NCBI GenBank assembly: GCA_964371695.1
Contig: CAYJOG010000069.1
Location: 1 to 9,605 of the forward strand
Length of the DNA stretch: 9,605 nucleotides
Direction: 5' to 3'
DNA from: CAYJOG01 sp964371695 [NCBI: uncultured bacterium]
GTDB lineage: Bacteria > CAYJOG01
The position numbers were made by a program, and so were the translations under genes. Positions 1-6,281 of the stretch are shown here, in pieces (the first letter of the stretch is position 1; each line of letters begins with the position of its first letter). Below the pieces are notes generated by a model, which was not told the origin of the DNA, made no database searches, and worked only from the letters and a program-made list of their open reading frames with translations.

Positions 1-3
1 GAA

Positions 4-60
4 TAACCCCTCACCTGCCCCTTCGGGGCTTCCTCTCCCCATAAAGGGGAGAGGGGGTAA
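4..60. repeat. GC-rich palindromic repeat element with two nested hairpins
   Basis: Two perfect inverted repeats sit side by side: GCCCC-TTC-GGGGC at 17-29 and CCTCTCCCC-ATAAA-GGGGAGAGG at 32-54. The flanks TAACCCCTC (4-12) and GAGGGGGTAA (51-60) are themselves nearly complementary, so the whole stretch could fold as one cruciform-like unit. It resembles the short palindromic intergenic repeats of the CCCTCACC...CTCTCCCC type that are scattered through many bacterial genomes. That likeness is from memory and was not searched. No T-run follows either hairpin on either strand, so it is a weak candidate for an intrinsic terminator. Its copy number elsewhere in the genome is unknown. Confidence 0.55.
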
Positions 61-80
61 CCAACCGTCCCCTGCAATCG

Positions 81-110
81 AAAATAACGCCACACTCTTG
101 GCGAGCGTGG
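81..110 (-). terminator. Rho-independent terminator of the respiratory operon
   Basis: Read on the minus strand, CCACGCTC (110-103) pairs with GAGTGTGG (97-90) around a 5-nt loop. This gives an 8-bp stem with one G-U pair. It is followed two bases later by the T-rich tract TTATTTT (87-81). It lies about 40 nt beyond the stop codon of the last cytochrome gene (152), where a terminator of the minus-strand operon is expected. An alternative smaller stem, CGCCA/TGGCG (103-99 with 92-88), precedes the same T-tract. Confidence 0.6.
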
Positions 111-151
111 GGACAATCCTCGCGGCCAACTGCACTGAGGTTGAAGGAACG

Positions 152-742
152 CTACCGCCCGTCTGGTTTTTTTTCTGCCCCCGGCTGGCCAAGCTGGCGC
201 AAATAACGCACCAGACGCTGGCGGGTGGGCGTGTCCAGCGAGGCGAAGCCCGGCATCATCTTGCCGGTGTTCAAACGGCCTTCGGTGATCACTTTCAGCA
301 GCACGCCGTCTGAAAGGGCCTGGGTGGTCTTGCGAGTCAGGTCTGGCGCACCTTCGGGCAGGCGGTCCACCATGGGGCCGTCGCCCTTTCCTTTTTCGCC
401 GTGGCAGGGGGCGCATTTTTCGCCATACACCGCGCTGGTTTCAGCGGCGGATTTTGCCGAAAGCGCCGGGGCTTTCCATTGGTCCAGATTTTCGGGAAGG
501 GTTGAAGCAGGTGGAGCACCACCATCTTTTTTGGCCGACGGGGGCGTGTCGCCGCCGGGGGACATCACCGGCGATTCCTGCACCAGATGCAGCGGCTCCA
601 CCGGCTTGCGATTGAGGTCAGGCTCAGGGCCGGGGGGCAGACCCGCCGTCTGTTTGCAGCCCGAAAAAGAAGCGGCCCCGCAAAGGGCCGCTCCCAGAAA
701 TATCATTTTAAAAAACCGCCCTTGCGGCGAAAAGTTCGCCAT
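152..742 (-). CDS. Monohaem c-type cytochrome, predicted lipoprotein
   Basis: This 196-residue protein is a small exported electron carrier. A hydrophobic N-terminal stretch (about 10-28) ends at FSGC with Cys29, a plausible lipobox, so the mature protein is probably lipid-anchored outside the cytoplasm. A Pro/Gly-rich low-complexity linker (about 33-85) precedes a class-I cytochrome c domain with one CAPCH haem site (Cys110, Cys113, His114). The following GEKGKGDG segment is typical of the family, and the likely axial Met is in KMMPGF (162/163). The ATG at 742 has AGAGGA upstream; this overlaps the stop of the preceding pentahaem gene, 14 nt away, indicating translational coupling. It is the last gene of the cluster and a terminator follows. 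Likely role (inference): accepting electrons from the bc complex or shuttling them to a terminal oxidase or reductase. An A8 tract near the 3' end affects only the last residues. The family call is firm; the physiological partner is unknown. Confidence 0.9.
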   Translation of the reverse strand: MANFSPQGRFFKMIFLGAALCGAASFSGCKQTAGLPPGPEPDLNRKPVEPLHLVQESPVMSPGGDTPPSAKKDGGAPPASTLPENLDQWKAPALSAKSAAETSAVYGEKCAPCHGEKGKGDGPMVDRLPEGAPDLTRKTTQALSDGVLLKVITEGRLNTGKMMPGFASLDTPTRQRLVRYLRQLGQPGAEKKPDGR

Positions 743-756
743 GGGTGGCTTTCCTC

Positions 757-2265
757 TTATTTCGCTTTCTCTTTGAAAAACGCGATGAGCTGGTCAATCT
801 CCGCGTCGGTGAGGGTTTGGGGCGGCATGGGCATGTTGTTGAACTCTGCCAGCAGCGCCTTGGCGGTTTCGTCGGTGGCCAGCATGCCCACGGTGTCTTT
901 GAGCCATTTTTTGATCCAGTCTTCGGTGCGCCGCGTGGTGACGCCCTTCAAGCCGGGGCCAACACCTTTCACGTCCGTGAGTTGGTGGCAAGCCATGCAA
1001 CCCTTGCCGTTAAAGAGCGCCTCACCGGCGGCCACGGGATCTGCCGCAACTTCTTCGGCGGGCACCGCTGCCTCAGTGCTTTCAGCGGCAGGCTGTGCCC
1101 CGCCCAGTGTGAAGTTGGCCAAATCGCCATTGGCTTTGGGCATGTAATGGATGGGCAGGCTCTTTTTGCGCAGGCTCATCACATACATTGCCAGCGCCCG
1201 GCGTTCATCGCCTGTCAGCACCAGCTTGGGCATGGCCGAGCCTTTGGACATGGCGGGCGGGTTCTCGAAGTGCAGCAGATGCCACGAGAACACACTCACG
1301 GGCAGGTCGCCCTTGGTGAACAGGGCGCGGCGGTCGCGCTGTTCCTTCATCAGGCGAGCTTTCTCCTTGGGGTTACTTTCCACCACAAAGGGTTTGTCGC
1401 TGCCGGTGTCAAACGCCTCGTGGCTCTTGTCGCCTTCCCAGGTCAGTTCCGGCCCCAGCACGCCGCCCACGCCATCAATGATGTGGCAATTCAGACAGGG
1501 CTGTTTGCGACCCCACACCATTTCCTTGGCCTTGTTGATGTTGGGCATGCCTTTGGTTTCAACATCCCGGCGGTGGCAGCCGTTGCACTGGATTTCCGTC
1601 ATGGGCAGGGTTTCGGGCTTGCTGAAGCCATATTCCTTGGCCAGTTCGGCGGTCATGACGGGGAACAGCCAGCGGGGTTTGTGGCCATGTTCGTCTTCTT
1701 CCACGTGGGCGTCACGTTTGTTGGTGGCCACGCCCTGGCCCATGTGGCAGGTGGTGCAGCCGTAGTCTTCGATTTTGTGTACGTCCATGAGTCCGGCGGG
1801 TTTGGGATTGCCTTCCCCGTCCAGCACCGGGTTGCCGCTTTTGTCTTTGGCCTCGCCGATGATGGGGTTGGGGTGGCTCTGGAAAAGCGCGTTGCCCTTG
1901 CCCAGTTTGTCTTTGGCAAACTTATCGCCATAGGTCATGCCCAGGTGGCAGGTGGTGCAGCGGTCGGTGGTTTTGAGCTGGGGCAGCCATATCTGCTGCA
2001 CGCTGCCAAAAGGCAGGTTGGAAATGCCCAGCGCGCCCAGGGGGGACATGGAAAGCCGCCCACCGGGGGTTTTCAGCGCATCCTCTTTGCCCATCTGTTT
2101 TTCTACCATCTGAGCGAATTTCTTCTGATGCACCGCCCACTCCGGGTTGCTCTCCCGCTTCATCACCAAGCCGGTCACCACCAGCAGGATCACCCCTGTG
2201 ATCAGCAGCAGCAGGCCGTCTTTGTTTGGATCTTTACGCCAGTCGTCTTTGTAAGTCGTCGTCAT
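757..2265 (-). CDS. Membrane-anchored pentahaem cytochrome c subunit of bc complex
   Basis: This 502-residue protein probably replaces cytochrome c1/f as electron acceptor of the Rieske protein. One uncleaved N-terminal membrane helix (about 17-35) would hold the rest in the periplasm. Five CxxCH haem sites are visible at 103-107, 170-174, 227-231, 257-261 and 423-427. The first three lie in a multihaem region with candidate distal histidines (H131 in an HP motif, H163, H187), suggesting bis-His haems. The fourth starts a class-I-like domain (about 245-366) with GP at 271-272 and a probable Met ligand in SAMPKL (M345). An Ala/Glu/Pro linker (about 388-412) leads to a second class-I domain with the fifth haem and a Met ligand in NNMPMP (478/480). 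The ATG at 2265 follows AGGA by 10 nt. The gene lies 45 nt after cytochrome b and 14 nt before the lipoprotein cytochrome. Haem-binding identity is certain; the exact subunit role is inferred from gene order. Confidence 0.92.
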   Translation of the reverse strand: MTTTYKDDWRKDPNKDGLLLLITGVILLVVTGLVMKRESNPEWAVHQKKFAQMVEKQMGKEDALKTPGGRLSMSPLGALGISNLPFGSVQQIWLPQLKTTDRCTTCHLGMTYGDKFAKDKLGKGNALFQSHPNPIIGEAKDKSGNPVLDGEGNPKPAGLMDVHKIEDYGCTTCHMGQGVATNKRDAHVEEDEHGHKPRWLFPVMTAELAKEYGFSKPETLPMTEIQCNGCHRRDVETKGMPNINKAKEMVWGRKQPCLNCHIIDGVGGVLGPELTWEGDKSHEAFDTGSDKPFVVESNPKEKARLMKEQRDRRALFTKGDLPVSVFSWHLLHFENPPAMSKGSAMPKLVLTGDERRALAMYVMSLRKKSLPIHYMPKANGDLANFTLGGAQPAAESTEAAVPAEEVAADPVAAGEALFNGKGCMACHQLTDVKGVGPGLKGVTTRRTEDWIKKWLKDTVGMLATDETAKALLAEFNNMPMPPQTLTDAEIDQLIAFFKEKAK

Positions 2266-2310
2266 GGTTTGGGTTTCCTGTTCCTTCCCTTCGGGTCGTG
2301 AGGCGGAGGC

Positions 2311-3666
2311 TTAATACATGTGAGGCATTTTGGGCCAGCCGTGCCAGTAAATGCCCCAGTAGGGGCCACGGATGTAGGACACGAACAGAATCAGCAGGAT
2401 GATACCCAGCAGCATCAGGCCAAAGCCGATGTTCTGACCCCGGCGGCTTTTGTGGAACCACACGCCGGTGGCCTCGGCGGGGCTGCGGTCAATGAAAGGC
2501 CACAGCGCCAGCCCACCCACCAGCAGGCCCGGAATCAACTGGCCGCCGATGAAACCAGCCTGAATGTTGTCCAGGCCAATCAGCTTCTGCACAAAACCGG
2601 GCATTGGAATGGTGAGCCAGGGCTGGGCCACAAGCTCTTGCAGCCACAAAAAATACCACGGGGCCTTGGAGGGGTTGGGGGTCCAGGCCAGGGTGGCTTC
2701 TTCTTCCAGCGGAGAGGGCAAAAAGGTGGCCATCAGCACCACCACCGCCGTGGTGAGACAGGTGACGATGAAAATGCGGCGGGTGAGATAGGGCGTGCTG
2801 TAGACCGTTTCTTTTTCTTCGGCCACGGTGCTGGAGAACACCGTGCCGCTGGTGTTGCGGGCGAAGCCCATCAGCGTGTAGGTCTTGCCCACAGGGGCCA
2901 GGATTTTCTGTTTCTTGCGCTGCAGGCGGAGCTGTTCCACCGCCGCCATGCCGCCGTCTTTGCGAATCCGCCACATGTGCCACGACAGAAAGAGGATGAC
3001 CACCGTGGGCAGGATGGCGATGTGCAGCCAGTAAAAACGGATGAGGGTGTTCTGGTCAATGAACGTGCCCCCCGCAAACACCATCATGGCAAAGTCACTG
3101 ACAAAAGGCGTGGCCCGCGCAATGCCCGCCCCCACTGACACGGCCCACAGGGCCAGCTGATCCCACGGCAGCAGATAACCGGTGAAGGAAAGCAGGATGG
3201 TGCAGAGCATGAGCACGATGCCTACGATCCAGTTGAGCGGCCTGCGGCTGCCCCGGTTGGAGCCTGATTTGTAAGCGCCGGTGAAAAACACGCGGGCCAT
3301 GTGCAGCAACGAACAGGCCACCATCAGGTGGGCGCTCCAGCGATGCACCCCGCGCAGCAGCCAGCCGTAGCTCACCAGATAATCCAGGTCTTTCACCGTC
3401 CAATAGGCCCGCTCGACGCTGGGAATGTAAAGCGCGATGAGGTAAATGCCCGTGACGGTGAGGATGCCGAACAGGATGGTGGTGATGGCCCCCAGCCACA
3501 GGCTGTAGCCCCAGGACATGGACACCTTGGCTGTCTTGGCCGGGAACCAGTGCAAGAGAAAGTTCTGCACAATGGCGCGGCCCGCCTCCAGGCGGCTGTT
3601 GGGGGCAAAGGCCCACACCGTTTCGCGCCAAATACCGTATAGAAGATCCTTGGGGTTGCGTTTCAT
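2311..3666 (-). CDS. Cytochrome b of Rieske/cytochrome b complex (fused b6 plus subunit IV type)
   Basis: This 451-residue integral membrane protein should oxidise quinol and carry two b haems across the membrane. Haem ligands are His108/His122 in the second helix (within GVHRWSAH...LHMAR) and His215/His230 in the fourth. The 14-residue gap between the latter pair is the b6-type spacing. The GYLLPWDQ segment (163-170) matches the Qo-site cd1 region. The C-terminal part has three further helices (about 297-316, 370-392, 411-432), as in b6f subunit IV, so both parts are fused here with a charged linker (about 235-293). The usual PEWY Qo motif reads APWY (335-338), lacking its Glu. The position matching the Cys that binds haem ci in cytochrome b6 is Trp57. 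The ATG at 3666 has GGAG 7 nt upstream. It lies 35 nt after the Rieske gene and 45 nt before the pentahaem gene. Quinone type is undetermined; menaquinone is plausible. Confidence 0.95.
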   Translation of the reverse strand: MKRNPKDLLYGIWRETVWAFAPNSRLEAGRAIVQNFLLHWFPAKTAKVSMSWGYSLWLGAITTILFGILTVTGIYLIALYIPSVERAYWTVKDLDYLVSYGWLLRGVHRWSAHLMVACSLLHMARVFFTGAYKSGSNRGSRRPLNWIVGIVLMLCTILLSFTGYLLPWDQLALWAVSVGAGIARATPFVSDFAMMVFAGGTFIDQNTLIRFYWLHIAILPTVVILFLSWHMWRIRKDGGMAAVEQLRLQRKKQKILAPVGKTYTLMGFARNTSGTVFSSTVAEEKETVYSTPYLTRRIFIVTCLTTAVVVLMATFLPSPLEEEATLAWTPNPSKAPWYFLWLQELVAQPWLTIPMPGFVQKLIGLDNIQAGFIGGQLIPGLLVGGLALWPFIDRSPAEATGVWFHKSRRGQNIGFGLMLLGIILLILFVSYIRGPYWGIYWHGWPKMPHMY

Positions 3667-3701
3667 GTCAGCTCCGTGTTGGGATTGGAAAGTCGTTCAG
3701 G

Positions 3702-4232
3702 TCAGCTGGCCTGGGGAGAAAAGCCGTAGTCGTGGGTCAGGTCCGTGGAGCTGTTGACCACCATTTCACCATCGGGGGCCACTTCCAGTTCAAACCACTT
3801 GAGGGGGCGGGGCGTGGGGCCGGCATAGTTGGTGCCGTCGCCGCGATATTTGCTGCCGTGGCAGGCGCAGTGGAACTCGTAGGTCTGGTCAAACTCCATG
3901 GCCTTGCCCCGAAACTCTGTTTTCATTTTTTTGGGCGGCGTGTCCACCTTGTTCACGGTGCAGCCCAGGTGTTCGCAAATGGCGCTGATGACGTGAAAAT
4001 GACCGTTGTTGTTGATGACAAACAGGCGTTTGTCGGGAATCATCGTCACGCCGTTGGTGAAGTTCTTGGCCGGGCCGATTTTGAAGGACTTGGGGGGTTC
4101 GTAGAGCACGTTGGGCCACATGCTGCGCAAAAACGTGCCCACCGCCTGAAAACCAAAGGTGGGCACCGCAATCAGGCCGCCAATAAGCCCCAGAAAACTG
4201 CGGCGTGACGTGGTGGGTGCGGATGAACTCAT
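3702..4232 (-). CDS. Rieske [2Fe-2S] protein, Tat-exported
   Basis: This 176-residue subunit takes the first electron from quinol at the Qo site and passes it to the c-type haems. A twin-arginine signal/anchor (SRRSFLGL, 9-16) is followed by a hydrophobic helix (about 14-34) that probably stays as the membrane anchor, as in other bc complexes. The cluster ligands are Cys86 and His88 in CEHLGC (86-91) and Cys122 and His125 in CACHGS (122-127, including Cys124); Cys91/Cys124 would form the usual disulfide. Ser127 and Tyr129 are both present, a pair associated with higher redox potential in studied Rieske proteins. About 30 residues separate the two motifs, roughly twice the usual distance, and are rich in Lys. 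The ATG at 4232 is preceded by a strong AGGAGG 9 nt away, located in the 18-nt gap after the flavoprotein gene. It directly precedes cytochrome b, the standard order for this complex. Confidence 0.95.
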   Translation of the reverse strand: MSSSAPTTSRRSFLGLIGGLIAVPTFGFQAVGTFLRSMWPNVLYEPPKSFKIGPAKNFTNGVTMIPDKRLFVINNNGHFHVISAICEHLGCTVNKVDTPPKKMKTEFRGKAMEFDQTYEFHCACHGSKYRGDGTNYAGPTPRPLKWFELEVAPDGEMVVNSSTDLTHDYGFSPQAS

Positions 4233-4241
4233 TTCATGAAA

Positions 4242-4247
4242 CCTCCT
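4242..4247 (-). promoter_or_regulatory. Strong Shine-Dalgarno for the Rieske gene
   Basis: A perfect AGGAGG on the minus strand sits 9 nt before the ATG at 4232, squeezed into the 18-nt gap after the flavoprotein stop codon. It selects this ATG over the out-of-frame ATG 5 nt upstream. It is the best ribosome-binding site in the window, which suggests high Rieske subunit translation relative to its operon neighbours. Confidence 0.8.
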
Positions 4248-4250
4248 GGG

Positions 4251-6131
4251 TCAGTCAATCAGCATGTGCAGGGGAGTGCCAGCGGCCACAGCCACTTCCA
4301 CTTCCCGTTCTTCAAAGTGCATTTTTTCCATCTTGAAAGCATCGGTGGGGCAGGTGATGGCGCACAGGCCGCAACGGATGCATTTTTCTTCATCCTTGAG
4401 CATCACGGCCATGTCGGTTTCGCCGGTGTAATCGATGTGCTCCAGAATCGCCGCCCGCATGTCATCGGGAATATCCAGGTCTTCGGGGGGGCAGAACTTG
4501 AGGCAATAGGTGGGGCACACTTCCGTACACATGCCGCACTCCACACACAACCCGCCTTCAAACACCGGGAAGGTGTGGCAATAGAGACAGCGCTTGGCCT
4601 GGGCCACGGCTTCGTCTTCGGTGTAGATGTGTTCGATGGCCTTGCTCAGGTCGCGCCGCGAGAGGTCTTCGGCGTGGGGCGTGAAGCGGTCGGCCTTTTC
4701 ATAATCCTCGTGCATTTCGTAGGTGTCGGTGGGCAGCACTTCCACTTCCAGGTGAAACACCTTTTGTTTGCGCACGCTGCGGATCATCGCGTCGATGGCG
4801 CGGGCGGCGGCGTGGCCGCTCATGGCGGCGTCAATGAAAATGCGCGGCCCCAGGGCCACATCGCCACCGGCGAAAATTTTGTCTTTCACCACAAAGGTCT
4901 TGCTGTCGGCCTTGAGCAGGCCCCGCTGGGCCTCAATGCCGCTGTCGGCGCTGAGAAAGCTGAAATCCGCCGCCTGACCCACGGCGAAGATCACGTTGTC
5001 GCATTCAATCACCAGTTTGTCGTTGACATCGTATTTGGGGTTGAAGCGTTTCTGCTCGTCAAGGATGGACACGCAGCGGTGAAACTCCACCGCCTTCACG
5101 CGGCCGTTTTCGCCGATTACCCGCTGGGGGCCGTATTCCGGGTGAATGTGAACACCTTCTTCGATGACTTCCTCAAACTCTTCGCGCCCCTGCCAGCTTC
5201 GGCGGGCGGGCATGTCGGCAAATGACTCGATCATGCACATGTGGACCTCTTTGGCCCCGATGCGCCAACTGGTTTGCGAGGCGTCCACACCCACCAGACC
5301 GCCCCCCAGCACCACCACGCGCTCACCAATCACGGGCCGGTTGCCGCGCCACACCTGACGCAGAAAATCCATGGCCTGATACACCCCCGACAGGTCATGG
5401 CCTGGAATGGGAATCTTGCGGCCCATCTGCAAACCGATGGCCACAAAAATGGCGTCGAACTTTTCGTTCAGCTCCATGAAAGTGATGTCGCGCCCCACCT
5501 CGGTGTTGAAATGGGCCTTCACGCCCAGGTCCAGCACCGCGCCAAATTCCTTTTCAATCAGGGTGCGGGGAATGCGGTATTCCGGCACGCCGTAGCGCAT
5601 GAGACCGCCGCTGGCGGCTTCGCTCTCGAAAATCTCCACCTGATAACCCAGCAGGGCCAGGTCCTGGGCGGCGGTGATGCCCGCCGCGCCGCAGCCGATG
5701 ATGGCCACCTTTTTGTCTTTGGTTTTCTCCCGCACCTGAGGCTCGTGACCCTTTTGCGACAGATAACTGGCGTCCCACACTGTTTTACTGCCGCTGGTGG
5801 GCACTGTGCCCTCAAACAGTGACCCCACCTGGGCCTGACTGCCCGACTCCGGGCCGTAACGCTCGGTGAGGAACCGCTTGAGCGCCCGAATGGAAATGGG
5901 GGCGTCAATGCGGCCCCGGCGGCACATGTCCTCGCAGGGGGCGGCGCACACGCGGCCACAGGCCGAGGAAATGGGGTTGGGGTCGCGGGCGACGTAATAG
6001 GCTTCTTCGTATTGTCGGTCGGCGATGAGCTGCACGTATTTGCCGCAGTCGGTGGTCACCGGGCAGTGGCCCACACAGGGCACGGCGGTGCGAAACCACT
6101 GGGCAATCTGGGAAGTCGCCTTGAAACTCAT
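4251..6131 (-). CDS. FAD/NAD(P)-binding iron-sulfur oxidoreductase (GltD-like) with C-terminal 2[4Fe-4S] ferredoxin domain
   Basis: This protein is 626 residues from the chosen start. The N-terminal Cys-rich domain (about 15-95; Cys19, 23, 29, 58, 62, 66, 70) matches the double-cluster region of glutamate synthase small subunit, NfnB and dihydropyrimidine dehydrogenase. GCGAAG (146-151) is the FAD dinucleotide-binding loop and GGGLVG (276-281) the NAD(P)H loop. AGGDVALGP (421-429) is the conserved second FAD contact. The C-terminal part has CLYC (515-518), then two ferredoxin motifs, C529-x2-C-x2-C-x3-C539-P and C584-x2-C-x2-C-x3-C594-P. The halves are separated by a 44-residue insert. There is no signal peptide, so it is cytoplasmic. 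An in-frame ATG at 6164 has no ribosome-binding site; AGGGGG lies 8 nt before the ATG at 6131, so the shorter form is preferred. No glutamate synthase large subunit is nearby. As first gene of the bc operon it probably links NAD(P)H or ferredoxin to the quinone/cytochrome module (inference). Confidence 0.9.
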   Translation of the reverse strand: MSFKATSQIAQWFRTAVPCVGHCPVTTDCGKYVQLIADRQYEEAYYVARDPNPISSACGRVCAAPCEDMCRRGRIDAPISIRALKRFLTERYGPESGSQAQVGSLFEGTVPTSGSKTVWDASYLSQKGHEPQVREKTKDKKVAIIGCGAAGITAAQDLALLGYQVEIFESEAASGGLMRYGVPEYRIPRTLIEKEFGAVLDLGVKAHFNTEVGRDITFMELNEKFDAIFVAIGLQMGRKIPIPGHDLSGVYQAMDFLRQVWRGNRPVIGERVVVLGGGLVGVDASQTSWRIGAKEVHMCMIESFADMPARRSWQGREEFEEVIEEGVHIHPEYGPQRVIGENGRVKAVEFHRCVSILDEQKRFNPKYDVNDKLVIECDNVIFAVGQAADFSFLSADSGIEAQRGLLKADSKTFVVKDKIFAGGDVALGPRIFIDAAMSGHAAARAIDAMIRSVRKQKVFHLEVEVLPTDTYEMHEDYEKADRFTPHAEDLSRRDLSKAIEHIYTEDEAVAQAKRCLYCHTFPVFEGGLCVECGMCTEVCPTYCLKFCPPEDLDIPDDMRAAILEHIDYTGETDMAVMLKDEEKCIRCGLCAITCPTDAFKMEKMHFEEREVEVAVAAGTPLHMLID

Positions 6132-6275
6132 GACATGGTCCCCCTGAAAAATGATTTGGGGCATCTTACGGGGCTAGGGCGCTGGCACGAACAAATCAAA
6201 AGGTTTTCCTCCCTTTTTACAACCGCCAGAGTCTAATAAGCCCCATGGTGAAATCAAGCTCTACTTTGTCTGAAA
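6132..6275 (-). other. 144-nt leader/intergenic region before the respiratory operon
   Basis: The region between the amidohydrolase stop and the flavoprotein start is the longest gap on the minus strand apart from the bioB divergent region. It is noticeably more A/T-rich around 6190-6275 than the flanking genes, which suggests a promoter for the bc operon. I could not identify a convincing -35/-10 pair. It holds a short inverted repeat AAAAGG/CCTTTT (6198-6203 and 6212-6217). At its upstream edge is the palindrome GTCTGA-AA-TCAGAC (6268-6281), which overlaps the amidohydrolase stop codon. Confidence 0.4.
6140..6145 (-). promoter_or_regulatory. Shine-Dalgarno deciding the flavoprotein start
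   Basis: AGGGGG on the minus strand lies 8 nt upstream of the ATG at 6131. The alternative in-frame ATG at 6164 has no purine-rich match at the right distance, so initiation at 6131 is favoured. With that start the family's conserved Cys-rich N-terminus follows after about 18 residues, as usual. Confidence 0.6.
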
Positions 6276-6281
6276 TCAGAC
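6268..6281. repeat. Short palindrome overlapping amidohydrolase stop codon
   Basis: GTCTGA and TCAGAC are perfectly complementary around a central AA, so the site reads almost identically on both strands. It covers the TGA stop of the amidohydrolase gene (6276-6278). As RNA it would form only a 5-bp stem with a 4-nt loop and no T-run follows, so a terminator is unlikely. A dimeric regulator site upstream of the respiratory operon is possible but unproven. Confidence 0.35.

Noticed and set aside
745-2301. Long plus-strand open frame antisense to the pentahaem cytochrome
   Set aside because: It is His/Gly/Val-rich with no recognisable domain, and its opposite strand has five CxxCH sites in a coherent protein. 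It is a GC-rich shadow frame.
4574-4588. CxxCH haem-like motif (CLYCH) in the flavoprotein
   Set aside because: The protein has no signal peptide and the motif sits among iron-sulfur cysteines, so covalent haem attachment is very unlikely.
4236-5225. Long plus-strand open frame antisense to the flavoprotein
   Set aside because: No recognisable motifs; it mirrors a clearly conserved gene and has the typical His/Gly/Phe/Val-rich shadow composition.
4251-6131. Glutamate synthase small subunit (GltD)
   Set aside because: The N-terminal domain is GltD-like, but there is no large subunit nearby, the protein has an added ferredoxin domain, and it is embedded in a respiratory operon.
6132-6164. Longer flavoprotein start at 6164
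   Set aside because: No Shine-Dalgarno precedes it, whereas AGGGGG is well placed before the ATG at 6131; the extra 11 residues match nothing recognisable.
6198-6217. AAAAGG/CCTTTT inverted repeat as a terminator
   Set aside because: The stem is only 6 bp and A/T-rich with an 8-nt loop; too weak for an intrinsic terminator, and other pairings in the same A/T-rich stretch are equally likely.
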